A DNA stretch of 64,000 nucleotides from Clavibacter michiganensis (lineage in GTDB: Bacteria; Actinomycetota; Actinomycetes; Actinomycetales; Microbacteriaceae), in contig NZ_CP080437.1 of NCBI RefSeq assembly GCF_021216655.1, forward strand, positions 1,736,001 to 1,800,000, given 5' to 3'. Below are positions 1 through 8,744 of the stretch, piece after piece. A program made the position numbers and the translations under genes. The notes below the pieces were generated by a model. The model searched no databases and had not been told where the DNA came from. It worked only from the letters and a program-made list of their open reading frames with translations. Within the stretch, counting starts at the first letter, position 1; the number at the start of each line of letters is the position of its first letter.

Positions 1-1225
1 CCGAGCCGGATCCGGTGAAGTACGCGACCGGGTCGTACTCGATCTGCGCGGCCGCGTCCGCGTAGTGCGCCTGCGGCAGGAGCTCCGCGTACTCGGGGCT
101 GTCCACGATGGGCTTGTACGCCGGGATGTGCCCGGCGCCCGCCCACTGCAGCGAGTTCTTCAGCAGGTCGGCGACGAACGCGTACGTCTTCTCGCGCTTG
201 ACGGGATCCGGCGAGCTCTGGTGCGGCAGCACGAACGCGTGCGAGTCGGCGAACGTCGCGGGCGTCCCGAACAGGTTCGGGATGGGCATCGCGTCGAAGG
301 GCACCTTCGCCTTCTGGAAGGTGGGGAGCTCCCACACGCCCGTGACGATGGCGCCGCTCTTGGCGCCCGCGAACTCGGCGATGGCGGTGCCCGCGTCGCC
401 GCTCGGGGTGGCGATCGTGCCGTCGAGCAGGGTCTGGATGTACTCGAGCGACGCGACGGCCTTGTCGCGGTCGTAGACGACCTCGCCGCCCGTCGGCAGC
501 TCCATGTCGCCGCCCATCTGCTTGTAGAACGTGTAGAAGAGGCGCCACATCTGGGCGCCGTCGCCGAGGTACCCGTAGCTGAGGGCGTGCTCGCCCGTGA
601 CGGCCTGCATCGCCCGCATGACCTCGAGGAACCGGTCGGGCGACGTGATCTCCTCGAGCTGGCCGTCGCCGCCCAGCACGCCCGCCTGGGCCGCGACGTC
701 CGTGTTGTACATGAGGATGAACGGGTGGCTGTCGAGGGCGATGGAGTACAGCTTCCCGTCGACGACGCCCTTGTCCCAGACGCGCGGCTCGAAGTCGGCC
801 TGGGTGACGCCGAGCTCGGCGAGCCTGTCGGTGTCCCACGGATCGAGCAGGCCGCCGGGCGCGAAGCCGGGCACGCGGGCCGCGTGCATGATGGCGACGT
901 CAGGGGCGCGCCCGCCGACCGACGCCATGGCGAGCTTCGTGTAGTACGGCTGGCCCCAGGCGAGGACGGTGGCGGTGACGTCGAATCCGTCGCCGGAGTC
1001 GTTCGCCTCCTTCACCATCTCCGTCATCCGGATGCCGTCGCCGCCGGATAGCAGGTGCCAGTACTTCAGGTCGACGATGCCGCCGGCCGACGCCACCTGG
1101 GGCGCGCAGCCGGAGAGACCGCCGACCAGGAACGCGCCGCCCAGGGCCGCCGCTCCGCCCATGAGGATCTGACGCCTCGACCACGCCGAGGGACGTCCCC
1201 CGGCCTTTCCCGTAACAGGATCCAT
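1..1225 (-). CDS. Sugar-type ABC transporter solute-binding lipoprotein, partial (3' end outside window)
   Basis: This is an extracellular substrate-binding protein of the family-1 (carbohydrate) type; it captures a sugar outside the membrane and passes it to an ABC permease that is not in this window. The reading frame is open from an ATG at 1225 down to the window edge, about 408 codons, so the C-terminus is missing. An AAAGGAG ribosome site lies 6 bases before the ATG. The N-terminus has a twin-arginine stretch (SRRQILMGG), a hydrophobic core and a lipobox ending LSGC, so it should be a lipid-anchored, possibly Tat-exported protein. Typical family text follows (KYWHLLSGGDG, then DVAIMHA). 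It lies just downstream of a LacI-family gene on the same strand and has an operator-like palindrome in front of it. The substrate cannot be told from the sequence. Confidence 0.9.
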   Translation of the reverse strand, partial: MDPVTGKAGGRPSAWSRRQILMGGAAALGGAFLVGGLSGCAPQVASAGGIVDLKYWHLLSGGDGIRMTEMVKEANDSGDGFDVTATVLAWGQPYYTKLAMASVGGRAPDVAIMHAARVPGFAPGGLLDPWDTDRLAELGVTQADFEPRVWDKGVVDGKLYSIALDSHPFILMYNTDVAAQAGVLGGDGQLEEITSPDRFLEVMRAMQAVTGEHALSYGYLGDGAQMWRLFYTFYKQMGGDMELPTGGEVVYDRDKAVASLEYIQTLLDGTIATPSGDAGTAIAEFAGAKSGAIVTGVWELPTFQKAKVPFDAMPIPNLFGTPATFADSHAFVLPHQSSPDPVKREKTYAFVADLLKNSLQWAGAGHIPAYKPIVDSPEYAELLPQAHYADAAAQIEYDPVAYFTGSGS

Positions 1226-1253
1226 TGACCACTCCTTTGTGATGCGACGATCT

Positions 1254-1267
1254 TTACATCGTTGTAA
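1254..1267. promoter_or_regulatory. Operator-like palindrome before the solute-binding protein gene
   Basis: TTACA-TCGT-TGTAA is an inverted repeat with 5-base arms and a central CG, the usual architecture of LacI-family operators. It sits 29 bases upstream of the start codon of the solute-binding gene, where the promoter is expected. Binding by the neighbouring LacI-family protein is inference. Confidence 0.5.
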
Positions 1268-1329
1268 TGCGAAGCGCAACGTTTCCCCCGGGCCGATCCG
1301 TCGGAGGTTCGCCGTCGGGTCAGGCGTGG

Positions 1330-2331
1330 TCAGGCGGTAGGGCGCGTGCTGCCGCGGACGACGATGCGGTGCGGGATCACGAGCTGCACGGGCGGGCCGT
1401 CGCGCTCCTCGATCCGGCGCACCAGCTGGCCGACGGCCGCCTCCGCGTAGGCGCGGATGTCGAAGTGCACGGTGGTGAGGGTGGGGATCGAGAAGCGCGA
1501 CTGGTCGACGTCGTCGAAGCCCGCGACCTGGATGTCCTCGGGGACGCGCACCCCGTGGTCGGCGAGCGCGCGCAGGGCGCCGAACGCGAGGCCGTCGGTG
1601 AAGCAGAACAGGGCGTCCGGCACGGGGTTGCCGTCGGCCAGCCAGGCCTCGACGGCCTCGGCCCCTGATGCGCTGTTCCAGCCCGTGCGGTCGATCTCGA
1701 CGGGCACCTCGCCCGCCTCCTCCATCGCGCGCCGGTAGCCGATGCGGCGGAGGTCGCCCGCCGCGGACTCCTCGCGCGTGGCCGTGCCGAGCGCCGCGAT
1801 GCGCCGGGCGCCCGTGCCGAGGAGGTGGCGGGTCATGTCGTACGCCGCCCGGACGCTGTCGACGAGCACCCGGTCGACGATCTCCTGCTCGACCTCGCCG
1901 ATCACCACGACGGGCGGCAGCGACTCGGCGCGGGCGATGGCGCTCCGCGACAGCAGGACGGGGTTCAGGATCAGGCCGTCGACCAGGTGCTCGCGCGCCC
2001 GGGACATGAGGTCGCGCTCGCGGTCGGGCCGGGAGCCCGTCTCCTCCATCTGGATGCTGTAGCCGGCCTCGTGCGCCACCTCCACCAGGTGGTGCGCGAG
2101 CTCCGCGGAGTACGCGGTGCCGAGGTCGGGCAGGGCGACCGCGATGACGCCCGTGCGCCCGTTGCGGAGGCCGCGCGCGGAGAGGTTCGGCACATAGTCG
2201 AGATCGGCGACCGCCCGCTCGACGCGCTCGCGCGTGGCGGGGCTCACGGCGACGCGGCCGGTGATCACGTTCGACACCGTCTTCGGGGAGACCCCGGCGC
2301 GCGCGGCGACGTCCTTCACTGTCGCGCGCAT
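1330..2331 (-). CDS. LacI-family transcriptional regulator
   Basis: This 333-residue repressor/activator binds a sugar ligand through a periplasmic-binding-protein-like core. The start chosen is the ATG at 2331 because the LacI helix-turn-helix begins at once (VKDVAARAGVSPKTVSNVI, residues 4-22), followed by the hinge helix region and a ligand-binding domain starting GVIAVALPDLGTAYSAEL. The C-terminal dimer region FDDVDQSRFSIPTLTTVHFD is typical. The open frame runs further upstream but has no family similarity there. It is encoded just upstream of, and on the same strand as, the sugar-binding lipoprotein, so it most likely controls that uptake operon. Confidence 0.92.
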   Translation of the reverse strand: MRATVKDVAARAGVSPKTVSNVITGRVAVSPATRERVERAVADLDYVPNLSARGLRNGRTGVIAVALPDLGTAYSAELAHHLVEVAHEAGYSIQMEETGSRPDRERDLMSRAREHLVDGLILNPVLLSRSAIARAESLPPVVVIGEVEQEIVDRVLVDSVRAAYDMTRHLLGTGARRIAALGTATREESAAGDLRRIGYRRAMEEAGEVPVEIDRTGWNSASGAEAVEAWLADGNPVPDALFCFTDGLAFGALRALADHGVRVPEDIQVAGFDDVDQSRFSIPTLTTVHFDIRAYAEAAVGQLVRRIEERDGPPVQLVIPHRIVVRGSTRPTA

Positions 2332-2451
2332 GGTCCTCCCCTTGTCCGACCGTCGGCGTCGTCTGCCGCACGCGGTGCCATGCGAATCTAATGCACACGC
2401 ATTCCCCCGCCCGCGGAGGCGACGCCCGGGAGCGCCCGGCATACTGCACGG

Positions 2452-2889
2452 ATGATCTCCACCGCGCATGCCACGACCCTGCTGGAGCTCGGCCTCGAGT
2501 GGAGCCCCGAGCCCGGCGACCGGTTCCGGATCCGCGGCCAGGGCTTCGAGTCCGACGTCTTCACGATCAGCGAGCTCACGATCGAGGCGCACGAGCACGC
2601 GACCGGCACCGTGCTCGGCTTCAACGGCACGACCGAGTGGGCGCTCGACTCGGTCGCGCTCGAGGACAGCCTGTGGCTGCCGCGCGAGGACCAGCTCCGG
2701 GCGCTGCTCGGCGGGGCGTTCCGGTCGCTGCGGCGCGAGATCGGCGGCGCGGAGGACGGTGCGCACGTGGTGCTCGTCGTGATCGACGGCCAGGAGGTCG
2801 AGCACCGCGACCTCGAGGCCGAGGAGGCCTACGCGAAGGCGCTCATCGCCGTGATGGAGGCCGTGTCCGGGACGCCGCCCGCCGCCTGA
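2452..2889 (+). CDS. Conserved hypothetical protein (145 aa)
   Basis: The protein is acidic and soluble, without signal peptide or membrane segment. It starts at an ATG at 2452 and runs to TGA. It has conserved-looking text (PGDRFRIRGQGFESDVFTIS, GFNGTTEWALDSV, LPREDQLRALLG) that I associate with small proteins of Microbacteriaceae that databases sometimes label, without good support, as pilus-assembly CpaE. I see no ATPase or receiver motif that would justify that name. It stands alone, transcribed away from the LacI gene, with no obvious partner. Confidence 0.75.
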   Translation: MISTAHATTLLELGLEWSPEPGDRFRIRGQGFESDVFTISELTIEAHEHATGTVLGFNGTTEWALDSVALEDSLWLPREDQLRALLGGAFRSLRREIGGAEDGAHVVLVVIDGQEVEHRDLEAEEAYAKALIAVMEAVSGTPPAA

Positions 2890-2908
2890 CGCGGGGTCGC
2901 CGCCGGGC

Positions 2909-3304
2909 TCAGGCCCGCGCGCGCCGACGGACGACGAGGGCCGAGATCGCGCGCCAGCCGAGCATCAGCACCGCCAGGATGATCGCGGTCGTGATGACGA
3001 ACGGCACCAGCACGCCCTCGCCGCTGAGCGCGCGGAGCACCATGCCGACCACGAGCGTCACACCCCACACCAGGAGGCCGGTGGGCACGACGCGCGAGGG
3101 GCTGCGCCAGGCACGGGCGACGATCCAGCCGACGAGCCCGCCCGCGAGGAACGGCCACGCGGTGCCGAGCACGCCCGACGGCGCGAGGTCCTCGCCATGG
3201 CTCGCCCGCCCGATGAGGACGAAGACGACGATGAGCGCGGCGTCGAGGACGACGGCGCGGACGATCTCGGGACGGGCGGCGCGGCGGGCGGTTCGGGGAG
3301 TCAC
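2909..3304 (-). CDS. DUF3054 family membrane protein
   Basis: A 131-residue protein with four hydrophobic segments (around residues 16-32, 44-63, 75-92 and 98-118) and a basic C-terminus RRRARA. The pattern of an N-terminal RAVVLDAALIVVFVLIGRASHG, then WPFLAGGLVGW, matches the DUF3054 family of small actinobacterial inner-membrane proteins of unknown function. It is followed, after 9 bases upstream on the map, by the end of the methyltransferase gene on the same strand, so the two may be co-transcribed. Confidence 0.85.
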   Translation of the reverse strand: MTPRTARRAARPEIVRAVVLDAALIVVFVLIGRASHGEDLAPSGVLGTAWPFLAGGLVGWIVARAWRSPSRVVPTGLLVWGVTLVVGMVLRALSGEGVLVPFVITTAIILAVLMLGWRAISALVVRRRARA

Positions 3305-3313
3305 CCCGCGATC

Positions 3314-4933
3314 CTAGGCGTCGCGCGCTGGGCGCTCGGCGAGCCCGTCGTCGGACACCGCGCTCGGGAGCGTGAGGAACCCGTCGGCGACGAGCGCGCG
3401 GATCCGCGGCAGCAGCTCGGCGCGCAGGGCGTCGGCGTCCACCGCGGTGAGCTGCGCGACGGCGTCGACGATGGCGCCCACCGCGAGCTCCCCGTCGCAT
3501 GCCCCGACCAGCGCCGCGAGCCCGGTGTCGAGCGGCACCTCGCGGCCGAAGCCCGCGCCCTGGCGGAGCGTCATGACCGTGGGATCCTCGGCGCCCGGCC
3601 AGTAGTGCCGCTCCTCCGTGACGTCGCCGGCCACCACGAGCGCGAGCCCGGCGAGCGCGCGGTCATCGACGGCGGCGAGTGCATCGTGCGCGGCGAGGGA
3701 GGCCTGGAGGTGGTCGCCGAGGCCCGTCGGGTTGTGGCCGAGGCCGCCGTGCAGCCGTTCGAGGCGGCGGAGCGTCGGCGTCCCCGAGGTCGGCCGGCGG
3801 AGGGTGAGGTAGCCGAAGCCGACCGCGTCCACCCCGCGCGCGGCGAAGTCGTCGAGCCAGGCGTCCATCAGCGCCTCCGACTCGGGGGTGCCTGCTCGGG
3901 TGCCGCCGTCGCGGATCCACGTCTCGGCGTACAGCGCCGCGTCCTGCACCTCGCGCTCCACGACCCAGGCGTCGAGGCCGGATATGGCGCGCGCCGCCGC
4001 CCGGTCCAGCCAGCCCGCGACGCGCTCGAGGCCGGGCTCCCCGGCGCGGTGCTCCCAGTTGCCGAGGAGCTGCGCGAGGCCGCCGGGCGTCAGGTGGTCG
4101 GCGAGGTCGGCGACGACGCCCTCGACGAGCGCGTCGCCCACGAGCCCCGCGTCGCGGTACTCGTAGGCCGGAACGCCCTCCGCGCGCGGCGTGATCACGA
4201 AGGGCGGGTTGGAGACGATGTGGTCGAACCGCTCCCCCGCGACCGGCTCGAACAGGCTGCCGAGCCGCAGCTCGATGGTCGTGATCCCGTTGAGCGCCGC
4301 GTTCAGCGCCGCGAACGCGAGGGCGCGCGCGGAGATGTCCGTCGCGACGACCCGGTCGGCGTGCCGGGACGCGTGCAGCGCCTGGATCCCGCAGCCGGTG
4401 CCGAGGTCGAGGGCGCTGGCGACGGGCATGGAGATCATGAGGCCGCTGAGGGTGGCGGACGCGCCGCCGACGCCGAGCACGTGGTCCTCGTCGAGGGCGC
4501 CGCCGGTGGCGAGCTCGCCCAGGTCGGACGCGATCCACCACTCGCCGACGCCGTGCGCGTCGATGAAGCCGTACGGGCGGAGGTCGACGGCCGGGCGCAC
4601 GCGCACGCAGTCGACCTCGACGAGGCCGAGGCGTGCGGCACCCTCGAGGCCCAGCGTCGGCAGGGCTGCACCGAGGTCGTCGGCGTCGACCGGGTCGCCC
4701 AGCACGAACAGGGCCGCGAGCACGGCGGCTGCCGGGAGGCCGTCGGCGGTGCGCGCGGCCTCGACGGCGCGACGGGCCGGGATCCGGTTCCCGCGGTGCA
4801 GCGCCTGCCCGGCCGCGTCGCCCCAGACGTCGAGCGCCGACGCCAGCGTGAAGGGCGCCGCCTCGAGGTCGGCGCGAAGCGCCCGCACCTCCGGGGTCGC
4901 GATGGTCACGGGCGGGATCGCGGGGCGGGGCAC
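3314..4933 (-). CDS. Class I SAM-dependent methyltransferase (HemK/RlmG-like fold)
   Basis: This 539-residue protein has an N-terminal accessory region, then a class I methyltransferase core at about residues 165-260: the SAM-binding DLGTGCGIQALH, the acidic loop ATDIS, and the catalytic VSNPPFVI motif. An NPPF/Y tetrapeptide is the signature of methylases acting on nitrogen of glutamine, adenine or guanine, so the substrate is a planar nitrogen in nucleic acid or protein. A long C-terminal region follows, as in the actinobacterial family annotated with DUF7059/DUF7782. The start is the ATG at 4933 (MPRPAIPPV). The exact substrate is not known. Confidence 0.85.
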   Translation of the reverse strand: MPRPAIPPVTIATPEVRALRADLEAAPFTLASALDVWGDAAGQALHRGNRIPARRAVEAARTADGLPAAAVLAALFVLGDPVDADDLGAALPTLGLEGAARLGLVEVDCVRVRPAVDLRPYGFIDAHGVGEWWIASDLGELATGGALDEDHVLGVGGASATLSGLMISMPVASALDLGTGCGIQALHASRHADRVVATDISARALAFAALNAALNGITTIELRLGSLFEPVAGERFDHIVSNPPFVITPRAEGVPAYEYRDAGLVGDALVEGVVADLADHLTPGGLAQLLGNWEHRAGEPGLERVAGWLDRAAARAISGLDAWVVEREVQDAALYAETWIRDGGTRAGTPESEALMDAWLDDFAARGVDAVGFGYLTLRRPTSGTPTLRRLERLHGGLGHNPTGLGDHLQASLAAHDALAAVDDRALAGLALVVAGDVTEERHYWPGAEDPTVMTLRQGAGFGREVPLDTGLAALVGACDGELAVGAIVDAVAQLTAVDADALRAELLPRIRALVADGFLTLPSAVSDDGLAERPARDA

Positions 4934-5010
4934 CGGTCGATCTTAACCGGCGAGGCGCCGGCCGCCGGGCGGGTGCCCGGCGACCGGCGCCGTGGATGAG
5001 GGAAGAGGGG

Positions 5011-6617
5011 TCAGCGGCTCGTGACGGCGAGCTGCGGCGAGGACGGAGCCGGCCCGCCCGCGGCCTGCAGACCGACATGGACGGTCTGACCCGCGGACAG
5101 CGCACCTGCCCAGTCGGCGCCCGTGCACGTCACGGTGCCGGAGGCGACGATGCAGCGCATGCCCCAGCTGTTCCCCACGGAGGTCGTGCCCGGGCTCGCC
5201 CACGACACGGTCCACCCGGCGACCGCGGACTTCGCGGTGACGTCGAGGTCGGCCACGTAGCCGGACGACCAGGATCCGCCGGGCTGCCACGTGGCCGTCA
5301 CGGCGCCCGACGTGGAGGGCGCGGGCTGCGGCTGCGGCTGCGGCGCGGGCGTGGATCCGGACGACGAGCCGGAGCCCGACGACGACCCGGAGCCCGACGA
5401 CGAGCCCGACCCGGAGCCGGATCCCCCGGTGGCCGGGTGCAGGATCGGCGCCATCGCGTCGAGCTTCGCCTGCTCGGGCGTGACCCAGTCGCTCATCACG
5501 AGCCCGCCGGTGTCACCGCTGTCGGGGTTGAACGACCAGAACGACGAGCTGATGCCGGTGGTCTGGAGGTACGACACGAGCGTCGAGAGCCACTGCTTGT
5601 CGCTGGTGGTCTCCAGCTTCGTGCCGAACTCGCCGAGCAGCACCGGGGCGATGCTCTTCTTCGCGAGGTAGCCCCAGTGGGCGTCCCACACGCCGGGCAG
5701 GTTGTTCGGGTAGTCCGGCGAGCTGAACCACGACTGCGCGTAGATGCTCGCGGGGTAGCCGTGCGGCGAGTACACGACGCGGTTCGGCACGCTCAGCTCG
5801 ACGGGCTTGTCGCCCGCGGCGCCGAGGGCCCCGCCCCACCACGTGCCGGATCCGTCGGGCTGCTTGTCGGTGCCCTCGACGATGACGAGCAGCTTCGGGT
5901 TGACCGACAACACCGCGTCGCCGCCGCGCTCGGCGGCGAGCCGCCAATCGGTGGCCGTGTCGCCCGTGCCCCAGGAAGCCTGGCCGTGCGGCTCGTTGTG
6001 CAGGTCGACGCCGATGACCGTGGGGTCGTCCTTGTAGCGGTCCGCGAGCATCTTCCAGTCGGAGATCCACTGGGACTCGGGGAGGTCGTTCGTGTACCAC
6101 AGCTCGGACTGGCCGTCGGTCGTCGGGCGGTGCTGGTCGAGGAACACGTTCAGGCCGTTGGCCTTCGCAGAGGCGATGGCACGGTCCATGAGCTGCAGCG
6201 GGGTGATGCCCTTCAGATCCGGATTGGCGGTGGTCCCCCAGTCCGCGACGCTCGACGCCCGGAGGCAGCTGTTCGCGAACGGCATGCGCACCGTCGTGAA
6301 GCCATGTCGTGGAGGTGCTTCATGCCGCTGTCGAGGGTGATCTTGTCGAGCCCGTGGAGCACGCAGCCCGACGACTCGAGTCCGAACCATGCGGCTCCGC
6401 GGATCGTGTACGTGGAACCGGTGGAGTCGACGATCCTCCCGCCGTCCGTGTGGAGCCATCCGGACGCGGTGGATGCGGTCGACGCCGCGGCGGGATGCGC
6501 CGAGGCGGAGCCCGGGTCAGCTGCGGAGGCCGAGGCAGCTGACGCTCCCGCCGTCGCGAGCGCGACCGGGAGGAGCAGTCCGAGCCGTGCGGAGGTGAGG
6601 CCTCTTCGTGTCTTCAT
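5011..6617 (-). pseudogene. celB: Secreted GH5 cellulase with CBM2, broken by a one-base frameshift
   Basis: Two overlapping frames join into one endo-1,4-beta-glucanase of about 535 residues. The 5' frame (6617 downwards) gives a signal peptide (MKTRRGLTSARLGLLLPVAL...) and the start of the GH5 domain up to MKHLHDMA; the other frame continues GFTTVRMPFANSCLR to the end at 5011. One base (a C in CCC on the + strand at about 6302-6303) is missing between them. The rest is well preserved: proton donor in DLHNEPHG near residue 209, nucleophile in LLGEFGTK near residue 329, a Gly/Ser and Pro/Gln linker, and a C-terminal CBM2 (WQPGGSWSSGYVADLDV). The architecture is that of Clavibacter CelA/CelB without the CelA expansin domain. 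As written, the gene would make a truncated protein of 134 residues or less. Confidence 0.85.
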
Positions 6618-6702
6618 GCGGGAAGGCTAGGACCGCCGCGCGCGCCGCGCGCGCATCCCTCACACCCCGTGAGGGATGCGCCCACGAGCGCTGCCGGGAA
6701 AA

Positions 6703-6726
6703 GCAAAAACCCCGCCGGAGCGGGGT
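6703..6726 (-). terminator. Rho-independent terminator of tRNA-Ala
   Basis: Read on the minus strand, ACCCCGC-TCCG-GCGGGGT is a hairpin followed by a T run (TTTTTGCTTTT). It lies a few bases after the 3' end of the tRNA gene. Confidence 0.85.
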
Positions 6727-6731
6727 TCTTG

Positions 6732-6804
6732 TGGACCTAAGGAGATTCGAACTCCTGACCTCCTCGATGCGAACGAGGCGCGCTACCAACTGCGCCATAG
6801 GCCC
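6732..6804 (-). tRNA. tRNA-Ala (anticodon CGC)
   Basis: On the minus strand the sequence starts GGGCCTATGGCGCAGTTGGT and folds as a cloverleaf: acceptor GGGCCTA with TAGGTCC (one G-T), D arm GCGC/GCGC, anticodon stem CCTCG/CGAGG with loop TTCGCAT, and a T arm AGGAG-TTCGAAT-CTCCT. The loop gives anticodon CGC, reading alanine codon GCG, which is common in this high-GC genome. The CCA is not encoded. Confidence 0.93.
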
Positions 6805-6890
6805 TGACAACTCCACGAGACTACCACGTCGCGCGGAGCCCTTCGAACCGCCGAGGCGGCCGTGGATCCGAGAGGCCGACCGTCCGACGC

Positions 6891-6982
6891 CGGCCCGCCG
6901 ATGGACGGACCGGCGAGCTAGCCGACCGCCCTGCGGCGGCCCTCCGATGGACGGACCGGCGCGCTAGCCGACCGCCCTGCGG
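6891..6982. repeat. 46-bp direct tandem duplication at the 3' end of the sepX/glpR-like gene
   Basis: Positions 6891-6936 and 6937-6982 are the same 46 bases with two differences. The right copy contains the last codons and the TAG stop of the gene ending at 6964; the left copy is a non-coding duplicate beyond the stop. A further, more degenerate copy may lie at about 6845-6890. The repeat fills most of the 160 bases between the gene and tRNA-Ala. Confidence 0.8.
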
Positions 6983-7932
6983 CGGCGCAGCACCTCGTCG
7001 AGGTCGCCCATGCCGGGCTCGGCGTCGTCGACGATGCCCATGCGCGAGAAGCGGCTGACGGGAGCCGTGCGCGCGGCGGGGGCGGCAGGAGCGGCGGATG
7101 CGGCGGGCGCCTCCGCCTCCTCCTCGGCGGACAGGCGCGCGACCTCGGGCTCGAGGTGCGCGCGGCGCAGCGTCGCCTCGGACTCGGCGGCGGCGCGGCG
7201 CATCTCCTCGACGGGCGAGAGCGGCGTGCGGGGCGCACTGCCGGCACCGGGACGCGGCCCGGGTGCCTGCGAGCGGGAGAGGTAGAGCGGCTTGGGCACG
7301 GGAACGGGGGTCCAGGACTCGCCTTCCTCGCGCTCCGCGACGGGCTCGGCGGGCTGCGCGGCCTGCTCGAGGAAGTCGGTGAACCCGGTGCGCGGCTTCG
7401 GGCGGGCCTCCGGCGCCTGGAGGCGGCGCGCGGCGGCGACCTGCGACATGCGCTGCAGGAAGGCGAGCGACGCGAACGTGGCGAGCGAGGAGATCACGAG
7501 CAGCGTCCACGCGCCGGCACCGGCGACCTGCGCGATCCCGGCGATCACGCCGACGAGGGCGAGGGCGAGGATCGCGGTGGCGGCGAGCCGGCTGCGACGG
7601 AGGCGCGTGGCGGCGGAGGGCGACGTTGCGGACACGGGGGCCACTTTCGGTAGGGCGCGCTCGGCGGCGGCGTCTCGCGCACGCGCGGCGGCTTCGGCTT
7701 CTTCTGCGGCCCGGCGGAGGGCGCGCTGTTGCTCGACGACGCTGCGGGCGTTGGTCTCGGCGCGCACCGCGTCGGGGACCTCGGCCGTCTCGGCCAGGAT
7801 TCGCAGGGTCTGCTGGAGGCGCACCGCGTTGCGCTCGGTCGCCATGTACTGGCGCCGGTGCAGCCACGTGGGCAGGAGGTAGGCGAGCCAGAGCACCGCG
7901 GAGAGCGCGATGATGATGCCGCCGGATTGCAT
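6964..7932 (-). CDS. SepX/GlpR-like divisome membrane protein
   Basis: A 322-residue protein with one N-terminal membrane segment (GGIIIALSAVLWLAYLLPTWLHRR), an Ala/Glu-rich helical stretch, two further hydrophobic segments near residues 112-155, and a long cytoplasmic tail rich in Pro, Ala and Glu. The N-terminal text HRRQYMATERNAVRLQQTLRILAETAEVP and the genome context identify it as the protein called SepX in Streptomyces and GlpR/Rv0996 in mycobacteria, which interacts with the cell-division machinery. In Mycobacterium tuberculosis the order is FmdB-like Rv0991c, 5-FTHF cyclo-ligase, galU, moeA1, rimJ, Rv0996; here the same order is seen without moeA1. Assignment rests on synteny and remembered family text. 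Confidence 0.7.
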   Translation of the reverse strand: MQSGGIIIALSAVLWLAYLLPTWLHRRQYMATERNAVRLQQTLRILAETAEVPDAVRAETNARSVVEQQRALRRAAEEAEAAARARDAAAERALPKVAPVSATSPSAATRLRRSRLAATAILALALVGVIAGIAQVAGAGAWTLLVISSLATFASLAFLQRMSQVAAARRLQAPEARPKPRTGFTDFLEQAAQPAEPVAEREEGESWTPVPVPKPLYLSRSQAPGPRPGAGSAPRTPLSPVEEMRRAAAESEATLRRAHLEPEVARLSAEEEAEAPAASAAPAAPAARTAPVSRFSRMGIVDDAEPGMGDLDEVLRRRRAVG

Positions 7933-8018
7933 GTCCCGAGGCTAGGAGGTCCGGCGGGCCCGACGCGGGAAGCGCGCCGCGTGTCCACTGCGGGACCGGC
8001 GCATCCGCAGGTGGGTGG

Positions 8019-8687
8019 TCAGATCCGGCGCTGCACGGCGAGCGGCACGGCGGCCGCCTGCACGTCCGCGTCGGGGACGCGCGACCACTCGGGATCGACG
8101 CCGCCCTCCTTCCAGCGCGCGAGCACGCTGGTGGAGAGCTCCTCGACGACGAGGCCGAAGCAGAAGTGGTCGCGCCAGTCGCCGTTGATGTGGATGTAGC
8201 GGCGGCGCAGCCCCTCGTACCGGAAGCCGAGCTTCTGCACGACACGGAGGCTGGGCGCGTTCTCGGGCCGGATGCAGATCTCCATCCGGTGCAGCCCGAG
8301 CGCGGTGAAGCAGTAGTCGGTGGCGAGCGCGACGGCCGTGGGCGTGACGTTCCGTCCCGCGAACTCCTGGCCGACCCAGTAGCCGATGGTCGCGCTCGAG
8401 AGAGAGCCGTAGGCGATGGAGGACACGTTGAGCTGCCCGGCGAACTCGTCGTCGTAGTCGATGACGAGCGGCACCCCGAGGCCGGCGCGCGCGTTGGCCT
8501 GCAGCGACCTGATGCTCGCGCGCGTGTCGAACGCCATCGGCGCGTAGGGGCTCGTGGCCTCCCACTTGCGGAGCCAGGAGCGGTTGTCGAGGAGCGAGCG
8601 CTCGAGGGCCCGGGAGTCGCGGAGCCGGATGGGCCGGACGGAGATGCGCCCGTCCCGCATGGTGGGTACGGTCTGCGGCACGTCCAT
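8019..8687 (-). CDS. GNAT-family N-acetyltransferase, RimJ/RimL-like
   Basis: The 222-residue protein has the RimJ-type acetyltransferase layout: RISVRPIRLRDSRALERSLLDN at the start, the acetyl-CoA core IGYWVGQEFAGRNVTPTAVA, and ICIRPENAPSLRVVQKLGF near the C-terminus. RimJ-type enzymes acetylate protein N-termini or small amines using acetyl-CoA. It lies between galU and the SepX/GlpR-like gene, matching the rimJ (Rv0995) position in mycobacteria. Starts at the ATG at 8687 (MDVPQTVPT). The actual acceptor is not determined by sequence. Confidence 0.87.
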   Translation of the reverse strand: MDVPQTVPTMRDGRISVRPIRLRDSRALERSLLDNRSWLRKWEATSPYAPMAFDTRASIRSLQANARAGLGVPLVIDYDDEFAGQLNVSSIAYGSLSSATIGYWVGQEFAGRNVTPTAVALATDYCFTALGLHRMEICIRPENAPSLRVVQKLGFRYEGLRRRYIHINGDWRDHFCFGLVVEELSTSVLARWKEGGVDPEWSRVPDADVQAAAVPLAVQRRI

Positions 8688-8744
8688 GAGCCTAGGCCTC
8701 CGCAGGAGCGCCGGTGCGACCGGACCGCGCGGCGCCGTCTCCGA

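Noticed and set aside
3197..4999. Long plus-strand open frame of 600 codons antisense to the methyltransferase gene
   Set aside because: High-GC DNA leaves opposite frames open. The translation is Arg/Val/Glu-rich with no recognisable domain, while the minus strand has clear methyltransferase motifs.
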